Shown: positions 17,947 through 26,566, counted from the first letter of the stretch. The stretch is DNA of 64,000 bases from an uncultured Selenomonadaceae bacterium (GCA_905234195.1 CAJOFR010000009.1:1-64000), one strand, 5' to 3'. The notes: generated by a model from the sequence alone, not told the origin. Program-made: numbers and translations.

Positions 17947-19066
17947 AATTATTTTCCTCATTGATTAACGCGCAAAATTTTTCATCTTGTTCACAGAGAA
18001 TCGGAATACGCCCCATTTCTATTGCAACTTCACCAAAAGTTCCGGAACCCGCAAACGGATCCAAAACGACATCGCCGCGAAAGGAATAATACTTTAAGAT
18101 TCGTCGGCAAAGTTCTTTCGGAAAAACTGCGGGATGATTTTTATTCGACGTGGGTGAAATGTACCAACAATTTGAAGATTCAAAGTCCTCGTCATTGGCG
18201 GCGGATTTGTCGTACAGTGCGATATTTTTATCTAAAAGAAATGGCGCGTCTTTTCTGTAAACCATTATGCTTTCGTTTATGCAGTTCGGCTTGTAACTCA
18301 ACGGCATGTGTGTTTGTTGATAGCCGCCGTTACGATTTTTAACAGAAGACTCCGGTTTTATCCACTGAATCTCGTCGACGAAATAAAATCCGGCTCTCGT
18401 CAAAATATTGTGGAAATCAAAATGTATAGGATAACGCGTGCTTTCAAATTCGCGGCCGGGTCTTTTGGAAATTACCGGCGAAACATTGTAGATTATAAAT
18501 CTGCCGTCCTCCAAAACTCTTTGACAAGCCACAAGGGTTTTATGCATGGTATTCAGATAATCTTGATATGAATGATAATTCGAATAAGTCCGTGCGTTGT
18601 AATAAGGGGGCGAAGTAAAAATAAGTTGCACTGAATTTTTTTCAAGCTTCTGTAAAGTTTCAATATTGTCCCCTTGCAACAAAATTGGCGCGGAATATTT
18701 GACATTGTGAAGGATTTTTTTTCGCGTCTGCCGATAATCATAATACCTGCGCATTTTATCCAGAACTTCGTTGTTAAAAAATTTTTTTATCTCATCGCCC
18801 AGCTCTTCAAAATTTTTGTTGATTTTCCCTTTATAGAGACAAGTTCTGTACATTTGGTAGACTAGCTCCATAAATCCACACCCGTAAACATTTTTTTTGA
18901 TGAACTCCAAAATAATTTTGTCGTTTGTTTGCCTGCCTATAGAGGAAACAATTTCACGTTTCAGTTCAATATCGTCGACGGTGTTGTAAAGTTCCATCAG
19001 AATTTTTAAATTGTCGTCGCCCTTAATCAGGCCGAGTCTTTTTATTTTTGTAACGGTGTAGCTCAT
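17933..19066 (-). CDS. DNA (probably N4-cytosine) methyltransferase of the type II system
   Basis: The 377-residue protein has the catalytic motif TSPPYYNAR before the AdoMet-binding motif DPFAGSGTF, the order of beta-class methyltransferases. The SPPY form of motif IV is typical of N4-cytosine enzymes. An N-terminal helical region of about 125 residues precedes the catalytic part. It presumably protects host DNA from the endonuclease encoded immediately downstream and overlapping it. The AAGGAG ribosome-binding site overlaps the ccmE stop codon, so the pair is read as part of the cytochrome maturation operon. Confidence 0.88.
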   Translation of the reverse strand: MSYTVTKIKRLGLIKGDDNLKILMELYNTVDDIELKREIVSSIGRQTNDKIILEFIKKNVYGCGFMELVYQMYRTCLYKGKINKNFEELGDEIKKFFNNEVLDKMRRYYDYRQTRKKILHNVKYSAPILLQGDNIETLQKLEKNSVQLIFTSPPYYNARTYSNYHSYQDYLNTMHKTLVACQRVLEDGRFIIYNVSPVISKRPGREFESTRYPIHFDFHNILTRAGFYFVDEIQWIKPESSVKNRNGGYQQTHMPLSYKPNCINESIMVYRKDAPFLLDKNIALYDKSAANDEDFESSNCWYISPTSNKNHPAVFPKELCRRILKYYSFRGDVVLDPFAGSGTFGEVAIEMGRIPILCEQDEKFCALINEENNYVQL

Positions 19067-19081
19067 GATTTGTAAAGCTCC

Positions 19082-19456
19082 TTAAGCCGGAGGTTTTTGC
19101 CCTTCGTATTTGGAAGGACACTTGATTAAAAGTTTTTTCGCGTGAAAGGAACTGTCCGCCGCGTCGTATTTCCCCACCGCAACAATGTGATAGGCGTCGT
19201 CGAATTGGTCAGGCTTTATTCCGTCGAATTTAACTTTCATCGTTTCGCCGGTGACTTCGTCCAGGAGCGAAAAAGTAAATTCGTCGCAAGTCTGTTGTTG
19301 AGTAAAATTTTTGTCGCGCAGACCTTTCACTTGCACGTTGTTTGAAGAGGCGACCGCTTCCGCAATGCTGACGTAGGGCGTGACACTTTCAGTCAGATTC
19401 ATTCCGGCGAAGACGACGAACCCAAGCAACAGCGCGGCCAAAAAAATTTTTCTCAT
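19082..19456 (-). CDS. ccmE: CcmE-like heme chaperone, CxxxY type
   Basis: The 124-residue protein has an N-terminal signal anchor (about 3-22) and the OB-fold pattern of CcmE: FTFSLLDEVTGETMKVKF, then KPDQFDDAYHIVAVGKY and FHAKKLLIKCPSKYEG. CcmE carries heme from the CcmC complex to CcmF. In most bacteria the heme is bound to His in an HDxxY motif; here the motif is CPSKY, the CxxxY variant known from some archaea and sulfate reducers. It is the first gene of the operon leading through the restriction-modification pair to ccmF and nrfHA. Confidence 0.85.
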   Translation of the reverse strand: MRKIFLAALLLGFVVFAGMNLTESVTPYVSIAEAVASSNNVQVKGLRDKNFTQQQTCDEFTFSLLDEVTGETMKVKFDGIKPDQFDDAYHIVAVGKYDAADSSFHAKKLLIKCPSKYEGQKPPA

Positions 19457-19484
19457 GACGCCACCTCCTCCAAAATTTTCAGAA

Positions 19485-19493
19485 ATTATACCA
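19485..19493 (-). promoter_or_regulatory. Extended -10 promoter of ccmE
   Basis: On the minus strand TGGTATAAT gives an extended -10 element (TGnTATAAT) about 30 bases before the ccmE start. No good -35 box was found at the usual distance, as is common for extended -10 promoters. Confidence 0.5.
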
Positions 19494-19548
19494 CCGAATT
19501 ATTTTATTTGCGGTTGCCTAAGCAACGCCTTTGTAAATATTTTTTCAG

Positions 19549-19577
19549 TTTCCATTTTCGCAAAAATCTGTTATAAT
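19549..19577 (+). promoter_or_regulatory. Promoter of the asparaginase gene
   Basis: TTTCCA (19549-19554) and TATAAT (19572-19577) are spaced by 17 bases, about 45 bases before the start codon. The -35 box matches four of six consensus bases. Confidence 0.5.
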
Positions 19578-19623
19578 TCAAAAAAAAGATAGCCCGGAAA
19601 ATTTTGTGAGGGGGAAATTTTTT

Positions 19624-20619
19624 ATGAGTGAAATCGTTCTTTATTACACGCGTGCGGGGCACGTTGAAAATATTCATCGCGGCGATGTGGTTGCCGTGAA
19701 TTGTGCGGGGAAAATTATTTCGTCCGTCGGCAATGCGCATCTGCCGATGTTTTGGCGTTCGGCGGCGAAACCTTTTCAAGCTCTGCCCTTCGTGAAAAAT
19801 GGCGGGCTCGAAAAATATAATATCTCGCAGGAAGAATTGGCGGTGCTTGTTTCGTCACACAGCGGCGAAGAAAATCACGTTGCCCTTGTTCGCGGAATTT
19901 TGTCGAAACTCGGGCTCGACGAATCTGTTTTGGATTGCGGGACAATTCGTCCGATGAGCGGAAAGGTCTACAAAAATATTATCGCGCACGGCGAAAAACT
20001 TTTGCCCGTCCACAATGCTTGCTCCGGAAAACATTCGCAGATAATCGCGCTGGCAATTATGCTCGGCGTCCCCTACGAAGGCTACACCCGCCCCGAACAC
20101 GAGGCGCAGAAATTAATTTTTAAGCACGTGGCTATGGCGTCGAAGATGCCCGAAGACAAATTGGAAATTGGGATTGACGGCTGTGGCGTTCCGGTTTTTT
20201 ATCTGCCGATTTATAACATGGCTCTTGCCTACGCGCGCCTTTCCACTCCTAAGCTCGGCGATTGGAAGGACTACGAAGACGCCGCGACAAAAATTCGTGA
20301 CGCCATGAGCACTTACCCGCAGGTTGTTTCAGGCACCGGCAGAATTGATTGCGCCGTACCCGAAATTACGAAGGGCAGGATTATCGCGAAGATTGGCTCC
20401 GACGCGGTTTATTGTCTTGCCGTCAAAGATGGAGATCTCGGAATTACTTTCAAGATTGAGGACGGGAGTTTTGCCGCTGTCACTCCTATGGTCATTGCCG
20501 TGCTGAAGCATCTCGATTTGTTGACGAAGGAAGAGGCGGCGGCTCTCGACGAAAAATTCCCCCCGATTTTGAAAAATCATCGCGGCGAAGTTATCGGCAC
20601 TATCGAAACTGTTTTTTAG
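19624..20619 (+). CDS. Asparaginase II family protein (Rhizobium-type)
   Basis: The 331-residue protein starts at ATG 19624 behind a GAGGGGG box. Features of the AnsA-like asparaginase II family include FWRSAAKPFQALPF, VSSHSGEENHV, HNACSGKHSQ, IGIDGCGVPVFYLP and VSGTGRIDC. The family hydrolyses L-asparagine to aspartate and ammonia in the cytoplasm and is unrelated to E. coli type I/II enzymes. There is no signal peptide. Released ammonia would fit the neighbouring glnB-amtB nitrogen genes, but no operon link is seen. Confidence 0.88.
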   Translation: MSEIVLYYTRAGHVENIHRGDVVAVNCAGKIISSVGNAHLPMFWRSAAKPFQALPFVKNGGLEKYNISQEELAVLVSSHSGEENHVALVRGILSKLGLDESVLDCGTIRPMSGKVYKNIIAHGEKLLPVHNACSGKHSQIIALAIMLGVPYEGYTRPEHEAQKLIFKHVAMASKMPEDKLEIGIDGCGVPVFYLPIYNMALAYARLSTPKLGDWKDYEDAATKIRDAMSTYPQVVSGTGRIDCAVPEITKGRIIAKIGSDAVYCLAVKDGDLGITFKIEDGSFAAVTPMVIAVLKHLDLLTKEEAAALDEKFPPILKNHRGEVIGTIETVF

Positions 20620-20654
20620 AAAAGCTTTTTCGTTTTGAAATTTCGTTTTGAAGT

Positions 20655-20700
20655 CTACTTTCTTTTTTTTAGAAAAAAGAATCTCCCGCCTTTACGCGCG
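20655..20700. repeat. Degenerate relative of the compound hairpin repeat
   Basis: A CTACTTTC...T-run followed by AGAAAAAAG and then CCCGC/GCGGG resembles the last two hairpins of the compound repeat but lacks the full arms. It may serve as the asparaginase terminator. Confidence 0.4.
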
Positions 20701-20741
20701 GGAAATTTGCAAGTTTGGAATAATTTTTGGAGATTTTAACT

Positions 20742-21731
20742 TTGAAAAAGACAATATTTGAAATGTTGAAGAATGCCGACGGCTGTTTTGTTTCGGGGGA
20801 AAATATCGCCGACAAGCTGAAAGTTTCGCGAACCGCCATTTGGAAACATATTCAACAACTTAGAAAACGCGGCTACGACATTGAAAGCAGCGAACGGCGC
20901 GGCTATAAACTAAAAGACGTTCCGGATTTAATCACGCCGGATATTGTTCAGAGCGGGCTTGAAACAAAATTTATCGGGCAAGATTCGCGGATGGTCTACG
21001 AAGATTCTACGGACTCGACGAACGAACTTGCGAAGAGGCTGGCTTATCACGGCGCGGAAAATGGTACTGTCGTTATCGCTGAAAAACAAACCGGCGGCAA
21101 AGGTCGGCTGGAGAGGAAATTTTTTTCGCCGCCCGGCACGGGAATTTATTTTTCGCTGATTCTTCGTCCGAACTGTAATCCGAAAGACGCCGCGAAATTT
21201 ACTTTGCTGGCGGCGGCTGCTGTCGCTGAAAGCATGAAAAAATTTAACCTGCGCGCCGAAATTAAATGGCCGAATGATATTTTGTACGACGGGCGGAAAA
21301 TTGTCGGGATTCTCACGGAAATGAGCGCGTCGATTGAGCAGGTTAATTATATCGTCGTCGGCGTCGGCATAAACGTAAACGAGAGGCGCGAAAATTTTCC
21401 CGCTGATCTCCAAAAAGTTGCGGCGTCACTTGCTGAGATGAACGGCGGCAAAAATTTAAACCGCGCAGATTTTTTCCGCACGGTTCTTGAGGAATTTGAG
21501 AGGCTTTATATTTTTGCAGAAACAGAAAATTTTGACGAAGTCTTCAAAATTTGGCGCGCGTATAATATCACGCTGGGGAAACAGATAAAAATTATCGCCG
21601 CTGATTCTGGCGAAACTTTCACGGGGATTGCCGTTGACATTAACGAAAACGGCGCGTTGGTTGTCGATACGGAAGACGGGCGGCGGGTAGTTTACGCCGG
21701 CGACGTCTCCATAAGAGAAACTAGGGACTAG
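20742..21731 (+). CDS. birA: Bifunctional biotin ligase and biotin operon repressor BirA
   Basis: The N-terminal winged helix (about 1-60, with NIADKLKVSRTAIWKHI) would bind operator DNA. The central domain activates biotin to biotinyl-AMP and transfers it to carboxylase lysines, shown by STNELAKRL, the loop GGKGRLERKF (canonical GRGRxxR), IKWPNDIL and GVGINVN. The C-terminal SH3-like domain ends in GDVSIRETRD. The start is TTG 20742, nine bases after a GGAG box; a TTG at 20727 is upstream of it. The stop codon lies inside an arm of the TAGGGATTAG repeat, which supplies the last few residues. No biotin synthesis genes are nearby. Confidence 0.93.
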   Translation: MKKTIFEMLKNADGCFVSGENIADKLKVSRTAIWKHIQQLRKRGYDIESSERRGYKLKDVPDLITPDIVQSGLETKFIGQDSRMVYEDSTDSTNELAKRLAYHGAENGTVVIAEKQTGGKGRLERKFFSPPGTGIYFSLILRPNCNPKDAAKFTLLAAAAVAESMKKFNLRAEIKWPNDILYDGRKIVGILTEMSASIEQVNYIVVGVGINVNERRENFPADLQKVAASLAEMNGGKNLNRADFFRTVLEEFERLYIFAETENFDEVFKIWRAYNITLGKQIKIIAADSGETFTGIAVDINENGALVVDTEDGRRVVYAGDVSIRETRD

Positions 21732-21753
21732 AGACTAGTACGAATAAAAAAGA

Positions 21754-21855
21754 GGCCGCCCAAGGACGGGCGGCCGCCCACATTTGGTCGCGTGATGCGA
21801 CCTCTGCGGGCAGTTTTCTTTTGCTACTTTTCTTTTGCGACCAAAAGAAAAGTAG
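21754..21855. repeat. Compound hairpin repeat, copy 2
   Basis: GGCCGCCC/GGGCGGCC, then a GCCCACA/TGCGGGC outer stem enclosing GGTCGC/GCGACC, then a perfect 13-bp stem CTACTTTTCTTTT paired with AAAAGAAAAGTAG. It is flanked by TAGGGACTAGAGACTAG on the left (21720 onward) and CTAATCTCTAAAAAC on the right, which overlap or touch both neighbouring gene ends. It separates convergent birA and the Nim-like gene. Confidence 0.9.
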
Positions 21856-21923
21856 ATGCCAGATTTAAAGAGAGAAAAAATTTTAGAAGAAAAAAGCGTC
21901 CCCAGTCGCTAATCTCTAAAAAC

Positions 21924-22424
21924 TTACCCCTTAAAACTATCCACTATTTCGCGGGCGGCCTTGCCCGTTATGTGTTCAATCTCCAGCACGAGCACAACAA
22001 GCGCGTTCAGCTTGCCGTAAATTTCTTGCGCGCGGTGTTCGGCACTTTCGTTTGGAGAATATTTATCGGCGAGGAGTTCAAGCCCGCGAATTTTTTCGGG
22101 GTCTTCATTATCCTCGACGATTTTTATTTTGCCAAAAGCAATCGCGCTGGTGTAATAGCTCGTAAATTTTTCGGGAACAACTTCGTGGCGGTCGACGACG
22201 CAAAAAGAAACTCTGTCGTTGCGTTTTATCGCGTCGATTTTGTGTCCGGTCTTCGCGCAATGAAAATAAATTTTGCCGCCGGCAACGGCGTAATTAATCG
22301 GCACGGCGTAGCCGTAATCGTCGTCACCGGCAAGGGCAAGCACGCCATAAAGACCTTCCCGCAAAATTTTTTCGGCGGTTTCTTTTTTCAGCTCGCATTT
22401 TGTGCGGCGCATACTTCGGAACAT
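21924..22424 (-). CDS. Nim-like pyridoxamine 5'-phosphate oxidase-fold flavoprotein
   Basis: The 166-residue protein has the split-barrel pattern of the NimA/PNPOx-like family: EGLYGVLALAGDDDYGYAVPINYA, KIYFHCAKTGHKIDAI and RVSFCVVDRHEVVP. Members bind FMN; some reduce nitroimidazoles, but most have no known substrate. It starts at ATG 22424 behind a GGAAGG box, 6 bases after the coiled-coil gene upstream, so the two are probably cotranscribed. Confidence 0.85.
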   Translation of the reverse strand: MFRSMRRTKCELKKETAEKILREGLYGVLALAGDDDYGYAVPINYAVAGGKIYFHCAKTGHKIDAIKRNDRVSFCVVDRHEVVPEKFTSYYTSAIAFGKIKIVEDNEDPEKIRGLELLADKYSPNESAEHRAQEIYGKLNALVVLVLEIEHITGKAAREIVDSFKG

Positions 22425-22430
22425 TTTAGA

Positions 22431-22814
22431 CTACCTTCCCGCAGAAACGCCGTCTTCGATAATTTTTTCAAGCTTGCCGCTCTCGTGCTCGGCGGTCTCG
22501 ATTTTGAAAAGTTCGTTGCGACATTCCTGCAAGCCCTTTATCGCCGAATCAATTTGCTTTATCGTGAGCAGTTCGCTACCTTCGACGATTTTTTTCAGCG
22601 AAAGACGGCAGCTGTTGGAAATTTTTTCGCGCAACTCTGTACGTTTTTTCTTGCGCTTGTTTATTTCCGCCTGCAAACTTAAAACTTCTTCCATTGTGTG
22701 AACCGCTGCCATGTAGTCATATTTCATCTGCGGCGATAAAGAAATCGTGCGCCCTTCAGCTGAAATTTCTCCCACGTCCAACGCGTCTTTGAATCTTTCA
22801 ACTATTGTTGCCAT
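22431..22814 (-). CDS. Coiled-coil protein of unknown function
   Basis: The 127-residue protein starts at ATG 22814 behind an AAGGTGG box. It is almost entirely helical and charged: YDYMAAVHTMEEVLSLQAEI and a second helical region around LKKIVEGSELLTIKQIDSAI suggest an antiparallel coiled coil. No signal peptide, membrane segment or catalytic motif is visible. It lies 6 bases upstream of the Nim-like gene. I do not recognise the family; a chaperone-like or structural role is only a guess. Confidence 0.65.
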   Translation of the reverse strand: MATIVERFKDALDVGEISAEGRTISLSPQMKYDYMAAVHTMEEVLSLQAEINKRKKKRTELREKISNSCRLSLKKIVEGSELLTIKQIDSAIKGLQECRNELFKIETAEHESGKLEKIIEDGVSAGR

Positions 22815-22936
22815 ACTAACCACCTTTGCACTTCAAAAATTCTGAAAAAACTTTTTTAATATTTTAGCACTAAATTTTAAAAGCGCAAATAAAAATTTCT
22901 GTAGAAGGCATCGTCGAAAGTATTTCTTAATTTCGA

Positions 22937-23314
22937 TTAGTCCCCGACTTCGCCGGGAATATCCATAATCGCTTCAACGCCACGATGTCCCGTGCGAATC
23001 CTCACGGCGTCTTCCAACTCGTAGACAAAAATTTTTCCGTCACCAAATTCGCCCGTACGCAAAACTTTTTGCGCGACTTCCAAAACTTTTTCGACCGGAA
23101 TTTCACACACGACCGTTTCAAGCTTAATTTTCGGCACGAGATTAACTTCATATTCGCGCCCGCGATAAACTTCCTTGTGTCCGCGCTGCGTACCGCAACC
23201 ATAAACTTGACTGACGGTCATGCCGCGCACGCCGATTTTGTTTAGAGCCTCCTTCAGGTCTTCGAGTTTGGAAGAGCGCGTGATTATGTCTATCTTGGTA
23301 ATTTTTCTGTCCAT
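22937..23314 (-). CDS. glnB: P-II nitrogen regulatory protein
   Basis: The 125-residue protein has the P-II trimer signatures: GVRGMTVSQVYGCGTQRGH, the T-loop YRGREYEVNLVPKIK with the tyrosine that is uridylylated in proteobacteria (Tyr55), and GDGKIFVYELEDAVRIRTG near the C-terminus. It senses ATP/ADP and 2-oxoglutarate and usually binds AmtB to block ammonium import. It lies 12 bases after amtB, so it is probably the AmtB-partner form (GlnK role). Confidence 0.93.
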   Translation of the reverse strand: MDRKITKIDIITRSSKLEDLKEALNKIGVRGMTVSQVYGCGTQRGHKEVYRGREYEVNLVPKIKLETVVCEIPVEKVLEVAQKVLRTGEFGDGKIFVYELEDAVRIRTGHRGVEAIMDIPGEVGD

Positions 23315-23326
23315 GTGCTCACCGCC

Positions 23327-24628
23327 TTAATTTTGCGAACTCGATACGCTCGGAAAAATTCTCACCGTATCCAACTCGGAGCCACCAATAAAACTCGGCG
23401 CGCCCGCAAATAATCCGGCATTATAACCGCGCTCGCCGTGTTCAGTCAGATCAAGACCGGTAATTTCTTCTTCGTCGTTCGCACGCAACGCAACAATCGC
23501 ATTAACAACTTTGTAAAGAACGGTCGAGCCGACGACCGCCAAAATCACCGCCACGACGATTGAAATAATCTGCGCAATAAAAAGTTCGGTTTCGCCGTAG
23601 AAAAGTCCGTTCGCTCCGTCGGGATTAACCGCCGTCGTTGCCCAAAGCCCCGTAGCGACCGCGCCCCACATGCCGCCGACACCGTGCACGCCAAACGCGT
23701 CAAGCGAATCATCGTAGCCGAATCGCTCCTTGATAATTGCGACCGCCGTGTAGCAGATGCCGCCGCCGATAAAACCAATTGCGATGCTCGGCAGGACAGT
23801 CACATAGCCCGCAGCAGGAGTTATCGCCACAAGCCCCGCGACCGCTCCGGATACCGCGCCCAAAATTGTCGGCTTGCCGCTACGAATCCATTCAACCAGC
23901 ACCCAGCCGAGTAATCCCGCCGCCGCCGCGACTTGCGTCACGAGGAAAGCATTTGCCGCCAATTCATTTGCACCGAGCGCAGAGCCTGCATTGAAACCAA
24001 ACCACCCGATCCAGAGAATCGCCGCGCCGAGTACCGTCATTGGAATATTGTGCGGAACTATCGCCGATTTTCCATAGCCACGACGTTTACCAAGCAAAAT
24101 ACAAATCGTTAAGCCGCTCACTCCGCTCAAAATGTGAATCACCAGCCCGCCCGCGAAATCGAGCGCGCCCAGTTGTGACAGAAATCCGCCGCCCCAAACC
24201 CAATGCGCCATCGGATTGTAAATGAACACCGCCCAAAGTAACATCAGCAACACAAAGCCTTTGAATTTCATGCGCTCGGCAAATGCGCCCGTTATCAGCG
24301 CGGGAGTCAACGCAGCAAACATGCACTGGAACGCTACAAATGCAAGTTCGGGAATCGTGCCGCCTTCAAGCAGGTTATATCCCACACCCGACAAGCCGAC
24401 TTTTGACAAGTCACCGATTAGCCCGCTCACGTCCGGACCAAATGCCAGCGTATATCCAATTAAAATAAACTCAACGCTGACCATGCCCAAAATAAACATC
24501 GACTGCATTATCGTCGTCAAAACATTTTTGCTCCGAACCATTCCTCCGTAGAAAAGAGCGACTGCCGGCGTCATTATGAAAACCAACGCCGCGCTTATCA
24601 TTACCCACGCTGTATCTCCGCTATTCAT
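23327..24628 (-). CDS. amtB: Ammonium transporter AmtB
   Basis: The 433-residue protein has eleven predicted membrane segments and Amt family signatures: PAVALFYGGMVRSKN at the N-terminus, AHWVWGGGF with the conserved Trp, GGLVIHILSGVSGL with the first pore histidine, and LDAFGVHGVGGMWGA with the second. It mediates NH4+/NH3 uptake under nitrogen limitation. The start is taken as ATG 24628; a GTG at 24637 is possible. It is followed by the P-II gene in one operon. Confidence 0.95.
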   Translation of the reverse strand: MNSGDTAWVMISAALVFIMTPAVALFYGGMVRSKNVLTTIMQSMFILGMVSVEFILIGYTLAFGPDVSGLIGDLSKVGLSGVGYNLLEGGTIPELAFVAFQCMFAALTPALITGAFAERMKFKGFVLLMLLWAVFIYNPMAHWVWGGGFLSQLGALDFAGGLVIHILSGVSGLTICILLGKRRGYGKSAIVPHNIPMTVLGAAILWIGWFGFNAGSALGANELAANAFLVTQVAAAAGLLGWVLVEWIRSGKPTILGAVSGAVAGLVAITPAAGYVTVLPSIAIGFIGGGICYTAVAIIKERFGYDDSLDAFGVHGVGGMWGAVATGLWATTAVNPDGANGLFYGETELFIAQIISIVVAVILAVVGSTVLYKVVNAIVALRANDEEEITGLDLTEHGERGYNAGLFAGAPSFIGGSELDTVRIFPSVSSSQN

Positions 24629-24672
24629 GACAATCACTACCTAACTAAAAATCTTTATCAGCTGACACCGGA

Positions 24673-24700
24673 ATTATATCATAACAAAAAAGAATGTAAA
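24673..24700 (-). promoter_or_regulatory. Promoter of amtB-glnB
   Basis: On the minus strand TTTACA and TATAAT are separated by 16 bases, about 45 bases before the amtB start. This is a housekeeping-type promoter with no sigma-54 signature seen. Confidence 0.6.
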
Positions 24701-24842
24701 TCCCGAAAACCGTTGTATCATGGTATACATTTGTCGGCGCGTTCACTCCCGAAAAAAAGTTATTCGCGCCGGTTTTATTATTCGCCGAAAAAAAACGGCG
24801 ATATTTTTTTTGACAGGAATTTTTTGCAAGGAGGAGGTTGTC

Positions 24843-25598
24843 ATGCCGGTAAAAATCGGTAGCAGTTACGTTTCGGAGGCGGCGTACAGTTACGCGAAAG
24901 CACAAGCCGAAGAAAATTCGGAGGGCAGTGTTTTGAAAATCTTGTCGGAAAAATTTCCCAATCTTAAATTCAGCGTGGGGACGGCTCCTTTTTCCGGCGC
25001 GGGTCTGAATAACGTTTCGATTTCGCCAAAAATTTTGCGCGAAATGGAAAATAATCCCGACAAAAAAATTGAGTACGAGGCTCTGATTTACGACATCGCG
25101 AATTTAAATCCGACGCGCAACTCAACTGTTCAATCGGCGGGATTTATTATCGGGGACGACGGCGGGCTACGCGGCTGGAGTATTTCTAAGAGCGGCGACG
25201 ATTCTAAACGACACTCAACCGCGCTGAACAAGAAGGATAAAAAATTTTGGTGGGAAAAAATTTTGGACAAGCCCGATAAAAAAATTACTGAAGCCGCCGA
25301 AATTGATTTGTCTGAAGAAAAAACGAAGGGCAAGGTTGCTTTTAATCAGTCTAAGCGCGCCAGGCAACTTGCCGCTGCAAATTCTGCGGACGATGTAAAA
25401 TTTGTGTTGAGTCTTCTCGAAACTGATTTGAGTGATTGCGAAGAGGGCGTCAAGAACGAAATGTGCGACGAGGACGAAGTTAAAAAGGTCAAGGCGATGA
25501 TTGAGCGCGCTCAACAAAAAATGAACGAGGTCAGCGGCGAAAACAAAAAAAATATTCCCGCGCAGGGAAATTTTTCGCCGGTCGACGTCCTGATTTAA
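24843..25598 (+). CDS. DUF6033-like protein
   Basis: The 251-residue protein starts at ATG 24843 behind a strong GGAGGAGG box. It opens MPVKIGSSYVSEAAYSYAKA and contains LSEKFPNLKFSVGTAPFSG and NVSISPKILREMENNP, which resemble DUF6033, a family of Clostridia and Negativicutes. The second half is charged and helical. There is no signal peptide or membrane segment. It lies 18 bases upstream of a FliD-like gene, so a link to flagella or export is suggested by context only. Confidence 0.6.
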   Translation: MPVKIGSSYVSEAAYSYAKAQAEENSEGSVLKILSEKFPNLKFSVGTAPFSGAGLNNVSISPKILREMENNPDKKIEYEALIYDIANLNPTRNSTVQSAGFIIGDDGGLRGWSISKSGDDSKRHSTALNKKDKKFWWEKILDKPDKKITEAAEIDLSEEKTKGKVAFNQSKRARQLAAANSADDVKFVLSLLETDLSDCEEGVKNEMCDEDEVKKVKAMIERAQQKMNEVSGENKKNIPAQGNFSPVDVLI

Positions 25599-25616
25599 AC
25601 TGAAAGGGTGATTCAA

Positions 25617-26399
25617 ATGCCAACTATTCGACAAATGTACAACGGCGTCTACACGAACTACAAAAACACTTTTATAAACGGGCAACTTTATCGTTCGAGC
25701 CCGTTGCTGAAAAATTCTGCACCGCCCACTCAAAATATTTACTCGTTGCGGAGTAATTACAGTGCTCTGCTTTCGAGCTACGACACCACTAAAAATAAAT
25801 TCTACAGCGAACTTGATGACACGATGGCTAATCTCAAAAGTTCCGCCGCCAAAATAAAAAATTACGACTTCGACGTCGGTAAAGATGCCGTCACGAGGAG
25901 TCAGACTTTCGACGGGAAGGGCAACCGCGTCACAAAGACGACGTACAGCGGCGAGCTCACGAATGCTTTAAAGTCTGTTGAAAGTTTTGTCAGCGACTAC
26001 AATGACGCAATAAATTTTTTCAGCGACAACAGTTCAGTTTCAAAACGCGTCGGCAGAATGGCGGTAAATTTTGGCGATACGATTTACCGCGCGGCGAATT
26101 ACCAATCGATTGGGCTTGTCGTGGAGAGCGACGGCAAAATGAAAATTGACGAAGACAGACTTGTCGACGCGATAACTACCAACCCGAATAAAGTTTCAAG
26201 GATTTTGGGGCGCGACGGGCTTGCCGGAAAAGCCGAAAGTCATATCGCTACGGCGAGCGCGATGAGCGGCAGATTTTTCCCGACGGCGGCAACGATGTTG
26301 GGTAGCGATTTTGCAAAGGCGTCAATTTACACGAACCGCGCCTTTCTGAATATGAATTCTTATTCGAGTATCGGCAATCTTTTAAATTTGCTTTGGTGA
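25617..26399 (+). CDS. Short FliD-like (flagellar cap) protein
   Basis: The 260-residue protein starts at ATG 25617 behind an AAAGGG box. Its second half follows the C-terminal FliD pattern: ALKSVESFVSDYNDAINFF, then YQSIGLVVESDGKMKIDEDR and LVDAITTNPNKVSRILG, then a final helical stretch. FliD caps the flagellar filament and is usually 450 or more residues, so this is either a minimal variant or a paralogue. The first 60 residues are not FliD-like. It is paired with the DUF6033-like gene, away from the main flagellar cluster 2.4 kb downstream. Confidence 0.6.
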   Translation: MPTIRQMYNGVYTNYKNTFINGQLYRSSPLLKNSAPPTQNIYSLRSNYSALLSSYDTTKNKFYSELDDTMANLKSSAAKIKNYDFDVGKDAVTRSQTFDGKGNRVTKTTYSGELTNALKSVESFVSDYNDAINFFSDNSSVSKRVGRMAVNFGDTIYRAANYQSIGLVVESDGKMKIDEDRLVDAITTNPNKVSRILGRDGLAGKAESHIATASAMSGRFFPTAATMLGSDFAKASIYTNRAFLNMNSYSSIGNLLNLLW

Positions 26400-26439
26400 T
26401 TTTTTCTTCTAAAATTTTTTCTATTTTTAAATCTAGCAT

Positions 26440-26533
26440 CTACTTTTCTTTTGATCGCAAAAGAAAAGTAGCAAAAGAAAACTGCCCGCAGAGGTCGCAT
26501 CACGCGACCAAATGCGGGCGGCCGTGGGCGGCC
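26440..26533. repeat. Compound hairpin repeat, copy 3 (inverted)
   Basis: The element is in the opposite orientation to copy 2: the CTACTTTTCTTTT/AAAAGAAAAGTAG stem comes first, then GCCCGCA/TGCGGGC enclosing GGTCGC/GCGACC, then a GGCGGCC...GGCGGCC end. It sits between the convergent FliD-like gene and mgtC. Confidence 0.9.
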
Positions 26534-26566
26534 TCTCTCTTATTACTATTAACTTATCACTTAAAG

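Noticed and set aside
24720..24842. Upstream extension of the DUF6033-like protein
   Set aside because: The stretch is basic and unlike the family; a strong GGAGGAGG box precedes ATG 24843.
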